From assembly GCA_011799875.1 (NCBI GenBank), contig CM022298.1, positions 265,477,757 through 265,541,756 of the forward strand: DNA of 64,000 nt, read 5' to 3'. The stretch is from Thinopyrum elongatum (taxonomy: Eukaryota > Streptophyta > Magnoliopsida > Poales > Poaceae). A model generated the notes under the pieces. The model was given only the letters and a program-made list of their open reading frames with translations, was not told the DNA's origin and ran no database searches. Made by a program: the position numbers and the translations under genes. Shown here one piece after another: positions 22,847 through 31,765 of this stretch (within the stretch, counting starts at the first letter, position 1; every line of letters begins with the position of its first letter).

Positions 22847-23168
22847 CTATCTCATGACACTGCCAAGATGCCCTCTAGGCTCCACCGCCACATGGTCCAC
22901 CTGCACAGACACACACACACACATACATGATTCAGCATGAGGTGCTACTAAAGATTTGTTTAATTCTGATAGGACAATTAGGTAGCGATTAATTAGTGCT
23001 GCTTAATACTCCTAATTGATTAATGACCTTGCAGGGGAGGCAGCAAAAGTGGAAGGGCTCCTTGAGGATCGTCTCACATGTGCGGCAGACATTGCCGGAG
23101 CCCTTCAATGGCCTCGACTGAGGCCTCGGCTTCAGGAAGATCGCCTTGGCACTGTTGATCATGTAGGG
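22847..23168 (-). pseudogene. PLATZ-type zinc-binding protein gene, last two exons
   Basis: Two minus-strand exons fit together. Exon 23168-23028 (47 codons) reads PYMINSAKAIFLKPRPQSRP and then the second PLATZ zinc motif Cys-x2-Cys-x10-Cys-x3-Cys (VCRTC..., FHFCCLPCK). The last exon, 22900-22847, begins VDHV, as PLATZ proteins continue after CK, and stops after 17 codons. The intron is 23027-22901, with acceptor TGTGCAG; its donor is GTCATT, a weak site. Phase is 0 on both sides. PLATZ proteins are plant-specific DNA-binding proteins. The N-terminal exons with the first zinc motif are not seen: they would lie at higher coordinates, where gypsy copy 3 begins at 23988. The C-terminus is also shorter than usual. 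Read as a disrupted gene or gene fragment. Confidence 0.68.
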
Positions 23169-23987
23169 CTGGGTCACACATGCATCCAGAATCCAGTTAA
23201 TTAGTATGATGTGTCGTCAAGCCAAGTACTACTCTGCTACGTACTACAAGTGCAAATATTCAAGTAAATTAATACTAGTAGCAACACAGCAATACAATAC
23301 CACTAGCAAGATGTCAGGATAAAATAGGACGGTACCAGCGTGTGATCCTTCTTCATTTCCTTCTTCTTCTTCTTCTTCTTCTTCTTCTTCTTCTTCTTCT
23401 TCTTCTTCTTCTTCTTCTTCTTCTTCTTCTTCTTCTTCTTCTTCTTCTTCTTCTTCTTCTTCTTTGTGTTCCTCTTCTTGATCTGTTTCTCTTTCTCCTC
23501 ACCAATTGGTGAAACCAAGTACATGATTGGCCTTCAATGTTAGATTTGGTTTTGTTAGTGAGGGAGTACAAGTCTACTAGTAAATAATAGCATTATTTTC
23601 TCATGGCAGTTGCAAAATAGAGGTGAACACATGCATTAAATATCATTCTTACCTAAGGGAAGGTTAGGGTGCCAATGTGGAGGATGAAGATTGGAACACA
23701 CATCTCCATTTGTGCAGTTCCACTAAAATCAACCAACGGTTCCGGTGTGACATTCCAGTTAAAAAGAAGTGATTTTTGTGCAGTGCACCAAAAGGTCGCA
23801 ATAACATCGAGGTGAAATGTATATTCCTGTTTGCACAAAAAGCTACAATGGAAATAGTCAGAGTCTCATACAATTACTGGCAAAAACAATTGGTTAAACT
23901 TGTGATGACTTGTAACAGTGGAATGGCTTCATTTTACCAGGGGCATTAGATTAAGAACAGCTAAATAAGTTGCTCTAAGGACATGTG
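23169..23987. other. Intron-like or upstream host DNA with a microsatellite
   Basis: No exon recognised. It holds the (TTC)n tract and two more relatives of the GTGCAGTTCCACTAAAATCA word (about 23710 and 23778). Ends at the LTR of gypsy copy 3. Confidence 0.5.
23361..23464. repeat. (TTC)n microsatellite, about 34 units
   Basis: An uninterrupted TTC run of about 104 bases. It creates poly-Lys and poly-Arg frames on the minus strand that are not genes. Confidence 0.97.
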
Positions 23988-24856
23988 TGTCGGATTCAGG
24001 GCTTCGTAGACCCAAGAAGGTTCAAACTCTGGGGCGTGTGCGAAGATCTCAACCTCTCAAGCCTCGAGCTTGTTGCCCTATAGCCTAGCCTAGCTGGATT
24101 CGCGTGAGCGGGGAAGAAGATGAACACGCAGTTTACCCAGGTTTGGGCCACCTTGCGTGTAAAACCCTACTCCTGCTTTGTGTTGGATTGGCCTCACGAG
24201 GAGGTTAAGGATGAACTAGTACGGTGGATGAGCTGCCTCGCGAGGATTCGGGGGTGAGAATGAGTCGACCCTCTCTACGGTGGTGGCTAACCTATATTTA
24301 TAGTGGCCTTGGTCCTCTTCCCTGGAAAGTTAGGCGGGAAGGGATACCACAACGGCCAATTTGAAAGGGGACAGGAGGTACACCCTATCCTGACAAAAGG
24401 TGGTCTCCTCCTGCAAAGCTTCTGGTCGTCACGTAGTAGTGGGCTCGGCGATGACATCCGTCCTGCCGAGCTCGTGGTCTTGGTCTTGTTGCACCGGAAT
24501 GGAAACCTTTGGAGGGCTCCTTGGGAACCCACGTCTGTCCTCGCTCCCTTAGCACCGAAAGGGAAACTGTCTCCTCTGCGCCCGCTGGCGCCCGCCTAGC
24601 CTTGGTCGTCATGGCTCACGTCATCATAGTCTTGGGAGGCTGGGTACCTAGATAGAAATCTCCGCTCCTCGGGAGGTTGCCTGGGGAGGCCACTCCTCTG
24701 GAGGTCTTGGTGTCGTCTGCCTCGAGAGGCCAGGGGCCCCTCGCGAGGGTCTTGTCTTGGTAGTCTTGCAGATGGGTCATACCAGGCCGTCGAGGGAGCC
24801 ACGCTGTGGGCCGCAGGCAGGCAAGTCTGGGCACCCTGGTTCCCAGAACGCCGATA
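23988..24856 (-). repeat. 3' LTR of gypsy copy 3
   Basis: Plus orientation starts TGTCGGATTCAGGGC and ends CAGAACGCCGATA, where the terminal CA has become TA. It is the reverse complement of the copy 4 LTR at 30820-31693. A minus-strand TATA-like CTATAAATATAGG is at about 24290-24303. Confidence 0.88.
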
Positions 24857-25097
24857 GTAGCCCCCAGGCCCAAGGCGCGCTCGGGCTGGCTTCAAGGCAA
24901 AGCCAAAGGGCAAGGGCGAAGCACCACGGGTCCCAACCGCCTGCGGGCCAGGCAGACACATGGCGCTTGATGGGACGCGGATGCCTTTGCTCCTCCATGT
25001 TGCCTCGGCAACTACCAAGTCTAACAAAAGACTGGCCCGTGCCGCTAAGCCATCATTGCCCAAAACATGAAGGGGCGCCGGTTGGCCTTCGACTTCC
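24857..25097. other. Polypurine tract and upstream region of the antisense gene in copy 3
   Basis: Next to the LTR the minus strand reads GGGCCTGGGGGCTAC, a good polypurine tract for plus-strand priming. The rest is the 5' flank of the antisense gene, with no separate gene seen. Confidence 0.6.
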
Positions 25098-25105
25098 TAT
25101 AAGAG
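25098..25105 (+). promoter_or_regulatory. TATA box of the antisense B3 gene
   Basis: TATAAGAG, 100 bases upstream of the ATG at 25198, followed by a pyrimidine-rich leader (TCTTCATCTTCTTGCTTCTT, from about 25133). This is the spacing expected of a plant polymerase II promoter. Confidence 0.6.
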
Positions 25106-25197
25106 GGCGAGGGCGGCAGAGCCCCCAGCCAGTCTTCATCTTCTTGCTTCTTGCTCCTCCTTCATCTCCGTTAGGCCGCCATCTTGCCGAAGTGACA

Positions 25198-25983
25198 ATG
25201 GCGCCAATGAGGAGGTTCTTAGCTGGAGAGAAAGGCAAGGCCCCGCAAGAGGAGCCGAAGTTGCTCCCGCCAAAGAAAAGATGCGCCTGCCCTCGCAAGG
25301 CAACCGCAGTGCCCGCATCCCTCCTACCCTGGTGCGAGTGTGCCCCACCGGGATTCCCCGCCGGTGCAAGTGTTCACACGCAGGGCCCCACACATGGGAG
25401 CAACTGCGAAAGCCACGGAGGACGAAGCCGAGAAGGGGAACAAGTGACGACCACACGACCACCTCGCCCGCTGGCCCATGCTAGCGGCACAGCCCGCGAG
25501 TTTTTTATGTGGGCGGTTTTGCCACCATGCACCTGGATCCGACTCCCACGATCCCTGGCGGAGGAGCTACCAGCGAGGGGGCCCGTTGAGTTGTGGCTAC
25601 ATCACGACGGCTGCTGCGGCCTTGCTTTAGAGGCGGAGGTCGAGGCCACCCCCTCCGGCGATGTCTTCATGACCCGGGGATGGGGAGCAATCGCCCGGGC
25701 CTGCAACTCGGAGGGGAGGCACGGCCTCCACTTCAAGTATGACGGGGCATCGATGCTCTTCTTCAAGGTCTTTGGAGAGAATGGCGAACGCCTGGAGTGC
25801 TGCCCCAGGGGCGGCGACCACGGTGGTGACCATCCATCTGGCAGACGAGGCGGCGAGGCCCTCATCGGTGAACTTGCCCTTGGCCTTGTCTGCGACACCT
25901 CCAGCAGCGGTGGTACCTCCCCCAGAGAGAGTTCCAGCAACGACGACTACACCGAGCTGCCGCACCGCCGCGCCCGGTCCTAG
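25198..25983 (+). CDS. Antisense B3 DNA-binding-domain protein carried by gypsy copy 3, 261 aa
   Basis: Intact frame from ATG at 25198 (MAPMRRFLAGEK) to the stop at 25981. Residues 1-95 are basic and Pro/Arg-rich, suiting a nuclear protein. Residues about 100-203 look like a B3 domain: IRLPRSLAEELPARGPVEL (first strand and helix), DVFMTRGWGAIARACN with the hallmark GW, then HFKYDGASMLFFKVFGENG. The C-terminus is Gly/Ser-rich (TSSSGGTSPRESSSND). B3 domains are plant transcription-factor domains that bind DNA. The frame is open upstream to 24757, but the TATA box places the start at 25198. It lies opposite to gag, between the RT fragment and the 3' LTR. It may be an expressed passenger or regulator of the element; expression is not shown by sequence. 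Confidence 0.75.
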   Translation: MAPMRRFLAGEKGKAPQEEPKLLPPKKRCACPRKATAVPASLLPWCECAPPGFPAGASVHTQGPTHGSNCESHGGRSREGEQVTTTRPPRPLAHASGTAREFFMWAVLPPCTWIRLPRSLAEELPARGPVELWLHHDGCCGLALEAEVEATPSGDVFMTRGWGAIARACNSEGRHGLHFKYDGASMLFFKVFGENGERLECCPRGGDHGGDHPSGRRGGEALIGELALGLVCDTSSSGGTSPRESSSNDDYTELPHRRARS

Positions 25984-27445
25984 GAGGAGGAAGCAATGCG
26001 AGAGCTTGCTTCTCCTGAGCAATAGCCTTCATCGGTCTTTTGTTTTGCTTCACTCCCTGTATCAGAACCATGAAGGGCCCCGAGGGGGCGTGTAAGAACC
26101 ACGACGCTTGCGCCTTTATTTTAACGTTTTTGGCTCACGCTTTCGGTTATACTCGGGTTCCTCATTTGGGCATTGGTCCCCTTTTTGACCTCGCGACAGC
26201 GTGTAGCTCTGTGTCGGCGGGACCCAGTCCCCAGGTGGGCTTCAGCCGTCGCCGGTATGCCAGGTTGCGATGCCGTGTGCAACGCCAGGAGGTGAGGGAC
26301 CCGAGGTCCGGTAAGAGCCCCTGAGGCACGATGCTCAGGAGGTCCCCCTTGGTGCTCATGCGACTATCGAAAGATTAAAAAAGGGCGGTACCTTGCCCGA
26401 GCGAGGCCGTAAAAGGATGAAACATTAGCGGCAGAGGTCATGCTGGCGTGCGCAGGATAACTTAGCTTGGCGAGGTTGCGTTCCATGGTGATTTCTTCAC
26501 CGTGGAGGCGAGCTTCCCTAGTGCTCCCGACCTTGAGCATGTCCCCTGTTCTGCAATGGATTAGAATAAGCCCCCGCTAGAGGCGCGTGAGGAGACTGAT
26601 GCCTGTCATATTCCAGAAAGCGGTCGAACGAATGCTAGCGCCGATGGGTTATGCCCTTTTCCCTGCGTTCCCCCGCAAGACTGGCAATTCACCTCCCTTT
26701 GCTCATCATAATGCTCTACGTCCTCAGGACCCGGTCCTGGAGTGGAGCTCAGCCACTACTGTTATGCCAGGTCGCGATGCCGTAGTCAAGGCCAGGGGGT
26801 GAGGGCTCGAGAGCTAGTAGGAGCTCCTAAGGCGTGATGCTCAGGGGCCCCCCTTTTAACGTGCAAGCGATTAGCGCAAAAGAGGAATGGCTCACCTCGC
26901 GGAGGTGCTTGGTGAAGGCCATACCCATCGTCACACAGAATTTAGGGCAACTTTAACTTAGCCTTTGCAAAATGCCGAAGCTGGAGCGTCGTAATCATGA
27001 TGTCTTCTGTCCTGAGGCCCCTGCGGGTTAGTTAGTCATAAAACACGAGGGGCAACGCTCGCTTGCTGGTCTGCTCATGATCGTTCCATGAGAAGACGAA
27101 GGCACTAAGGACCTGGTGAGGTGACGTACACGGGGCCGGCCCATGAGCCAGAGCTCAGTCTCTTAGATTTACCAGCGCTGCAGGGACGGACCCGAGCACA
27201 GGCGCCGTGCCAGTAGCCCCCTCGCACGGGACGTTCAAGGGGAGAGCTGCCAACGCGCGGGGCTTGCAGAGGTGACTCCGAAGGCAATGCATATCCAGAC
27301 ACAAGGTTAACAACCAAAGTAGCTCACGAAAACATAACCGATTCAGGGTACATGAATTGAGACAATATAACCGGGGGAAGCGGTCCCTGACAGATCAACG
27401 ACAATGCGGCCTGAGGGGCGCCCTCAACTAAGGAAACCAAAAAGG
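25984..27445. other. Non-coding 3' region of gypsy copy 3
   Basis: About 1.46 kb without a supported gene. It includes a duplicated segment (26250-26345 and 26757-26855, period about 507 bases). A second polypurine-like tract, minus-strand GAGGGGGCTACTGG, sits near 27219-27232. The part at 27060-27440 is homologous to the region after the RT fragment in copy 4 (about 34810-35170, opposite strand). Confidence 0.55.
26250..26855. repeat. Direct duplication inside copy 3, period about 507 bases
   Basis: ATGCCAGGTTGCGATGCCG at 26257 recurs as ATGCCAGGTCGCGATGCCG at 26764. Both are followed by a GTGAGGG... segment ending in GATGCTCAGG and a C-rich run. Confidence 0.7.
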
Positions 27446-27990
27446 TCACCTGGCACCATCGTTGTAGAAGAGTCGAGGTAGCTGAAGACGCGCGCCACGA
27501 AGATCGTACCTCACGAGCCGGCCGACTCCTGAGGCCCGGAGAGGCTCACGAGGCCTGGAGGGCTCGCACGGACCCGGGACCTCCTCCGACATGACCGCCT
27601 GGCACCTGGCCTCGTGAGACACAATTGCACGCTGTGCGAAGCGCTGGTACGAGGCGCCCATGTTCAGTAGACCGAACAGCATGCGGACGTAGTTGCGGGG
27701 GTAGCCCCTACTCCGGCCGACATGGGACGGCCAGAAGAGGTCCTGCGATGTGGCCCTGTTGAGGCCTGGGATATTGATGTAGACGCGCAGCTCGCCACCC
27801 ATGTCGGGGGGCACGGCTGCACCGGGTGGTGCGGGGCGATGCTCACCATGCATTGCTCGCGCCTCCTGAAGCTCATTGATTGCCTTGGTAATTAAATCTC
27901 ACACGCCTGGTACCCCGTGCCTTGCGCCTTGTTAGAGGGGGCGCGCACCAAAGCACGCCTCCAAGTGGTCCCTGAACATCTCCCTCCTCC
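27446..27990 (-). pseudogene. Amputated reverse transcriptase of gypsy copy 3
   Basis: Reads through the N-terminal RT region (INELQEARAMHGE) to LRVYINIPGLNRATSQDLFWP, the counterpart of LCIDFTDLNKACPKDPFPL in copy 2. It then jumps to YVRMLFGLLNMGASYQRFAQ, the counterpart of the MPFGL region. The stretch with the first catalytic Asp (FLDAYSGYH) is replaced by a short HVGRSRGYPR link, and no YMDD, RNase H or integrase follows. Copy 4 has the same arrangement, so the loss predates both copies. The fragment cannot be an active RT. Confidence 0.8.
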
Positions 27991-28214
27991 TGCTGGTCAG
28001 GTCAGAAGCCCTCCAGATGAGAGCCCTCGAGCCCATCCTGACGGGGGCGCTGGGCACGCCTTCCTATGCGAGAGGAAAGGGCGCCCCAGCCATGGGTGCG
28101 GGGCCCGAGGCACCGGCAGCGGGCACTCCGGGCTCCTAACGGCCCTTGGGAAGGACCATCTTGTTCTTGGGGGTGGTTTCTGAAGGTGGGACGGCGCCCT
28201 CATCGTCCGGGTTG

Positions 28215-30482
28215 TCAGCCGCTGCGGCTTGGTAAGCGCTCGAGGGAGCACACCGCATCCTTCTCATCGCAGGCGACCGTGATGATGCCGCCACTCCCTG
28301 GCATCTTGAGGATGTTGTAGCCATGGTGGGTTGCTGCCATGAACTTGGTGAGGGCCAGATACCCCACGATGGCATTGTATGGGAGGCCGATGTGGGCGAC
28401 GTCAAAGTCAATGAGCTCGGTGTGGTAGTTGCCGCGCTTGCCGAAGGTGACTGGGACGCGTATCTGCCGCAAGGGGATGGTGGAGCCATCGGTTACTCCT
28501 GAGAAAGGCTTGGTTGGCAGGAGCTAATCATAAGGCACTTGGAGCATCTCTAACATCACGACAGAGAGTACATTGAGCCCCGCGCCACCGTCGATGAGGG
28601 TCTTGGTGATGAGGACATTGTTGATGGTGGGCGTGCAGAGCATGGGAAGGGCGCCAGTGGTAGCCGAGCACTTGAGCTGGTCCATGGAGTCGAAAGTGAT
28701 GGCATGCTTCGACCACCTGAGGGGACGCGTTGCCTCAAGCTTGGGGAGGGCCACGTTCACCTCATGAGTGAACTTATTGAAGATGCGATGTGAGGCTAGG
28801 GCCTGAGCACCGCCCAGGGTGCAGGCGATAGCGCGAGGCTCCTGGAAGCCCCCAGCCCCATCATCTTGGCGGTTGTCATCATTTCTCCTTGGCGGCGATA
28901 GCAGAGGGAGGTCGGCATTGCCCTGAGGATGGACCTCACGATGCTGGTCACGCCAGGGCCCGTCGCGAGGCTCATCACACCAACAGGCCTCACGAGGCTG
29001 GTCGCGCCAGTCCTGGCGAGGGTCATGGTTGTCCCAGCAGGCTCCGCCACGACCTCCTCCACGGCCGTAGCCACGGTCAGCCCACTCGGGGCGGCGGCCA
29101 AGGTGCCCCTCGCGGAGGGCCCTGATCTCCTGGCAGTCGTTGGTGTTGTGGCTGTGAACGTTGTGGAAGATGCAGAATGGGCGGTTGCCCTGGGGAGGTT
29201 CATCATGGTCGCGACCATGCTTCATCTCAGGTTTAGCCGCAAGCACGGTGGGACCTTTGCACTTTGCCTCCTTAGCTTTGGCCTTCTTGTCTTCAGGATC
29301 AGCCTCCAGAAGCTCAAGGAGGGAGAGGCGGCCTTGCTCGGCCCTTGCGCACTTGTTCGCCATGTTGAACATCTCCAGGGCCGAGCACAGGTCCTCGTGA
29401 ATGGCGAGCTCATCCTTTATCTTGACATCCCAGATGCAATCAGAGAACGCTGAGATGATGGCCTCGTCTGACGCCTTCAGGATCTTGAGGCAGACATTCG
29501 TGAAGCACTGTATGTACTTGTGCAAGCTTTCACCCGGCTGCTGCTTCACACACCGCAGGTCACCAGCTGCAGGAGCGCGGTCTTGGTTGCCTTGGAAGTT
29601 GGCGATGAAGCACTTGCGGAGCTCCTCCCATGTGGAGATTGACCCCTCCGGGAGGTTCAGGAGCCAAGAGCGCGCGCCATCCTTGGGGGCCATGGGGAAC
29701 TAGTTCGCCATGACCTTGTCATCTCCGTTTGCCACCTCGATGCTCAGCGCGTAGAGCTGGAGGAATTCCGCGGGGTCGGGGGTGCCGTCGTAGTGTGGAG
29801 GCAGATCCGGCTTGAACTTACCAGGCTAGACGACACGACGCAGCTCCGGGGAGAAAGCACGGCAGCCCACCGCACTCATGGGAGCCGCGTGTGCGACGGG
29901 AGCCCGGCCTAGACGTCCGCACGCCGTAGCCTTGGGTGGCGTGTAGTCTTGGTGCTGGCACTGCGACGCTGGGAGCGTGCGCGCATCGGCTTGCAGCCGC
30001 AGGACCACCCGACAGCTTGCTTCAGCGCGCGGTGGGTCACGCCGGGGTGCATCGTGCCTGGGCTCGGGGTCGGCGCCGCACAGTGGAGGAGGAGGAGCCG
30101 TGCCATGAGCTATGTCGCCTGGGCTCGGGGCCAGCGGCATTGACGAGCTCGGCGATGCGGCCAAGCCAGTCATCATAGAGGTCGTTGGCGGGGCGATAAC
30201 GCAGGAGCTCACGTGCCATGAGCAGCGCAGCTTGCGTGTTTGCCTGCCCGCAGCGAGCGTGGGAGGATGAGCTGTGGCAGGAGTAGGCGACGGAGTGGCG
30301 GTACGACCGTCACGCCGCACGGAAGGTGTCAACGACGAATCCTGCTACTCGCGAGCAGCGTGGTCAGTGGCATCATTAGCCAAGGGGGAGGCGGAGCGGC
30401 GAGGAGCGCCGTTGCCCACGGGTGCCGTCTGGGCGACACGAGCAGCCCGGAGCTCGGCGCGGGCACGACATGCGTCGGCCAA
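28215..30482 (-). pseudogene. gag: gag and protease of gypsy copy 3, in one frame for most of its length, several TAG stops
   Basis: By comparison with copy 4 the gag start would be at 30482-30480, but the codon is TTG (LADACRARAELR) instead of ATG. A frame break follows near 30210-30260. The capsid frame then reads KPDLPPHYDGTPDPAEFLQLY (about 29800) and continues as the 389-codon stretch 29693-28524, broken by TAGs near 29702 and 29820 that correspond to Trp positions in copy 4. The zinc motif is CxxH-x4-H-x4-C (FCIFHNVHSHNTNDC, about 29140-29180). Protease has TLIDGGAGLNVLS near 28590. A TAG at 28524 (CAG in copy 4) precedes the rest of protease, which ends at 28215. Confidence 0.82.
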
Positions 30483-30550
30483 GGGAGCGACGGAGCGGAG
30501 GCAAAGCGGAGGTGGAAGAATGACTTCGACACGCCCCTACCTAGCGCCAA

Positions 30551-30701
30551 ATGTCCGATTCAGGGCTCCACAGACCCAAGAAGGTTCGATCTTTGGGGTG
30601 TGTGCGAAGATCTCAACCTCTCAAGCCTTGAGCTCATCGCCCTACAGCCTAGCCTAGCCGAATTCGCGTGAGCGGTAAAGAAGATGAACACGGCAGTTTA
30701 C
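30551..30701 (-). repeat. 5' LTR of gypsy copy 3, terminal 151 bases only
   Basis: TGTCCGATTCAGGGC at 30551 matches the left LTR start at 23988 and remains similar to about 30701, where the sequence switches to the LTR of element 5. The primer-binding pattern TTTGGCGCTAGGTAGGGG lies on the minus strand just inside (about 30533-30550). Confidence 0.85.
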
Positions 30702-30819
30702 TGTCACATCCAGTGTTTTGCAGCATGTCACTTGCATTAATAAAGCATGAAAATTTGGACCAACAAAAACTTGTGCATTATTTGGCTTTTTATTTGATTT
30801 GGATTTTTGTCTGTGTTTT
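30702..30819 (+). repeat. 5' LTR of element 5, left part
   Basis: 118 bases from TGTCACATCCAGTGTTTTGC to the insertion point of copy 4. The last bases, GTTTT, would be the target duplication of copy 4, whose right-hand partner was not found. Confidence 0.75.
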
Positions 30820-31693
30820 TGTCGGTGTTCTGGGAACCAGGGTACCCAGACTTGCCTGCCTGCGGCCCACGGCGTGGCTCCATCAACGGCCTGGTATGGC
30901 CCATCTACAAGACCATCAAGACAAGACCCTCACGAGGGGCCAAGCCTCGTGAGGCGGAAAACGCCAAGACCTCCGGAGGGAGCGGCCTCCCCAGGCTGCC
31001 TCCTGAGGAGCGGACATTCCTATGCTGGTGCCCAACCTCACGAGGTTGCGGTGATGCAAGCCATGATGACCAAGGCCTGGCGGACGCCAGCGGGCGCAGA
31101 GAAGATAGTTTCCTCTTTGGTGCTCAGGAGGCAAGCGCAGGCTTGGGTTCCTGAGGAATCAGGCAAAGGTTTCCATTCCAGTTCAATAAGACCAAGACTG
31201 CCAGGACGGCAGGACGGATGTCATCGCCGAGCCCACCACAGCGTCACGACCAGAAGCTTTGTAGGCGAAGACCACCTTTTGTCAGGATAAGATGTACTGC
31301 TTGTCCCCTTTCAAATTGGCCACTGTGGGATTCCTTCCTGCCTACGTTTTGGGGGAAGAGGACCAAGGCCACTACAAATATAGGTTAGCCACCACCATAG
31401 AAGGGGATCTGATCAACTTGACTCGCGCTCACCCCAGAGCAAATCTCGCGAGGTTGTTCATCCCTTGTACTTGTTCATCCTCAGCCCCTCGTGAGGCAAA
31501 TCCACCACAAAGCAGGAGTAGGGTCTTACACCGCAAGGTGGCCCAACCTGGGTAAACTACCGCGTTCATCTTTTCCCATGTTCCATTGAGCTAGGCTGTG
31601 GGGTGATGGGTTGGTCGGCTAGATAGGTTGAGTTCTTTGCACAAGCCCCAGAGTTCGAACCTTTCTTGGATCTGCGGAGCCCTGAATCTGACA
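30820..31693 (+). repeat. 5' LTR of gypsy copy 4
   Basis: Begins TGTCGGTGTTCTGGG and ends CCCTGAATCTGACA. A TATA-like CTACAAATATAGG lies near 31371-31383, in the same position as in copy 3. Confidence 0.88.
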
Positions 31694-31765
31694 TTTGGCA
31701 CACCAGGTAAGGGCGTGTCGAAGCCTCCCTCCCACCGCTTTCTCCGCTGCCGTTCCGCCGCTCCA

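Larger units (their letters stand above)
23988..30701 (-). mobile_element. Non-autonomous gypsy LTR element, copy 3, with antisense B3 gene; right LTR truncated
   Basis: Minus-strand element with left (3') LTR 23988-24856 and the first 151 bases of the right (5') LTR at 30551-30701, where element 5 begins exactly at 30702. Internal order on the minus strand is gag, protease, a short RT fragment, then a 2.6 kb region carrying a plus-strand B3-domain frame. There is no RNase H or integrase. Copy 4 (30820 to about 35235) is the same family in the other orientation. The missing part of the right LTR probably lies beyond element 5, outside the window, because element 5 inserted into it. Confidence 0.88.

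Noticed and set aside
23303..23571. Poly-Lys and poly-Arg frames
   Set aside because: Product of the (TTC)n microsatellite.
24757..25197. Upstream extension of the antisense B3 frame (147 codons)
   Set aside because: It begins within the 3' LTR and spans the TATA box at 25098, so translation more likely starts at 25198.
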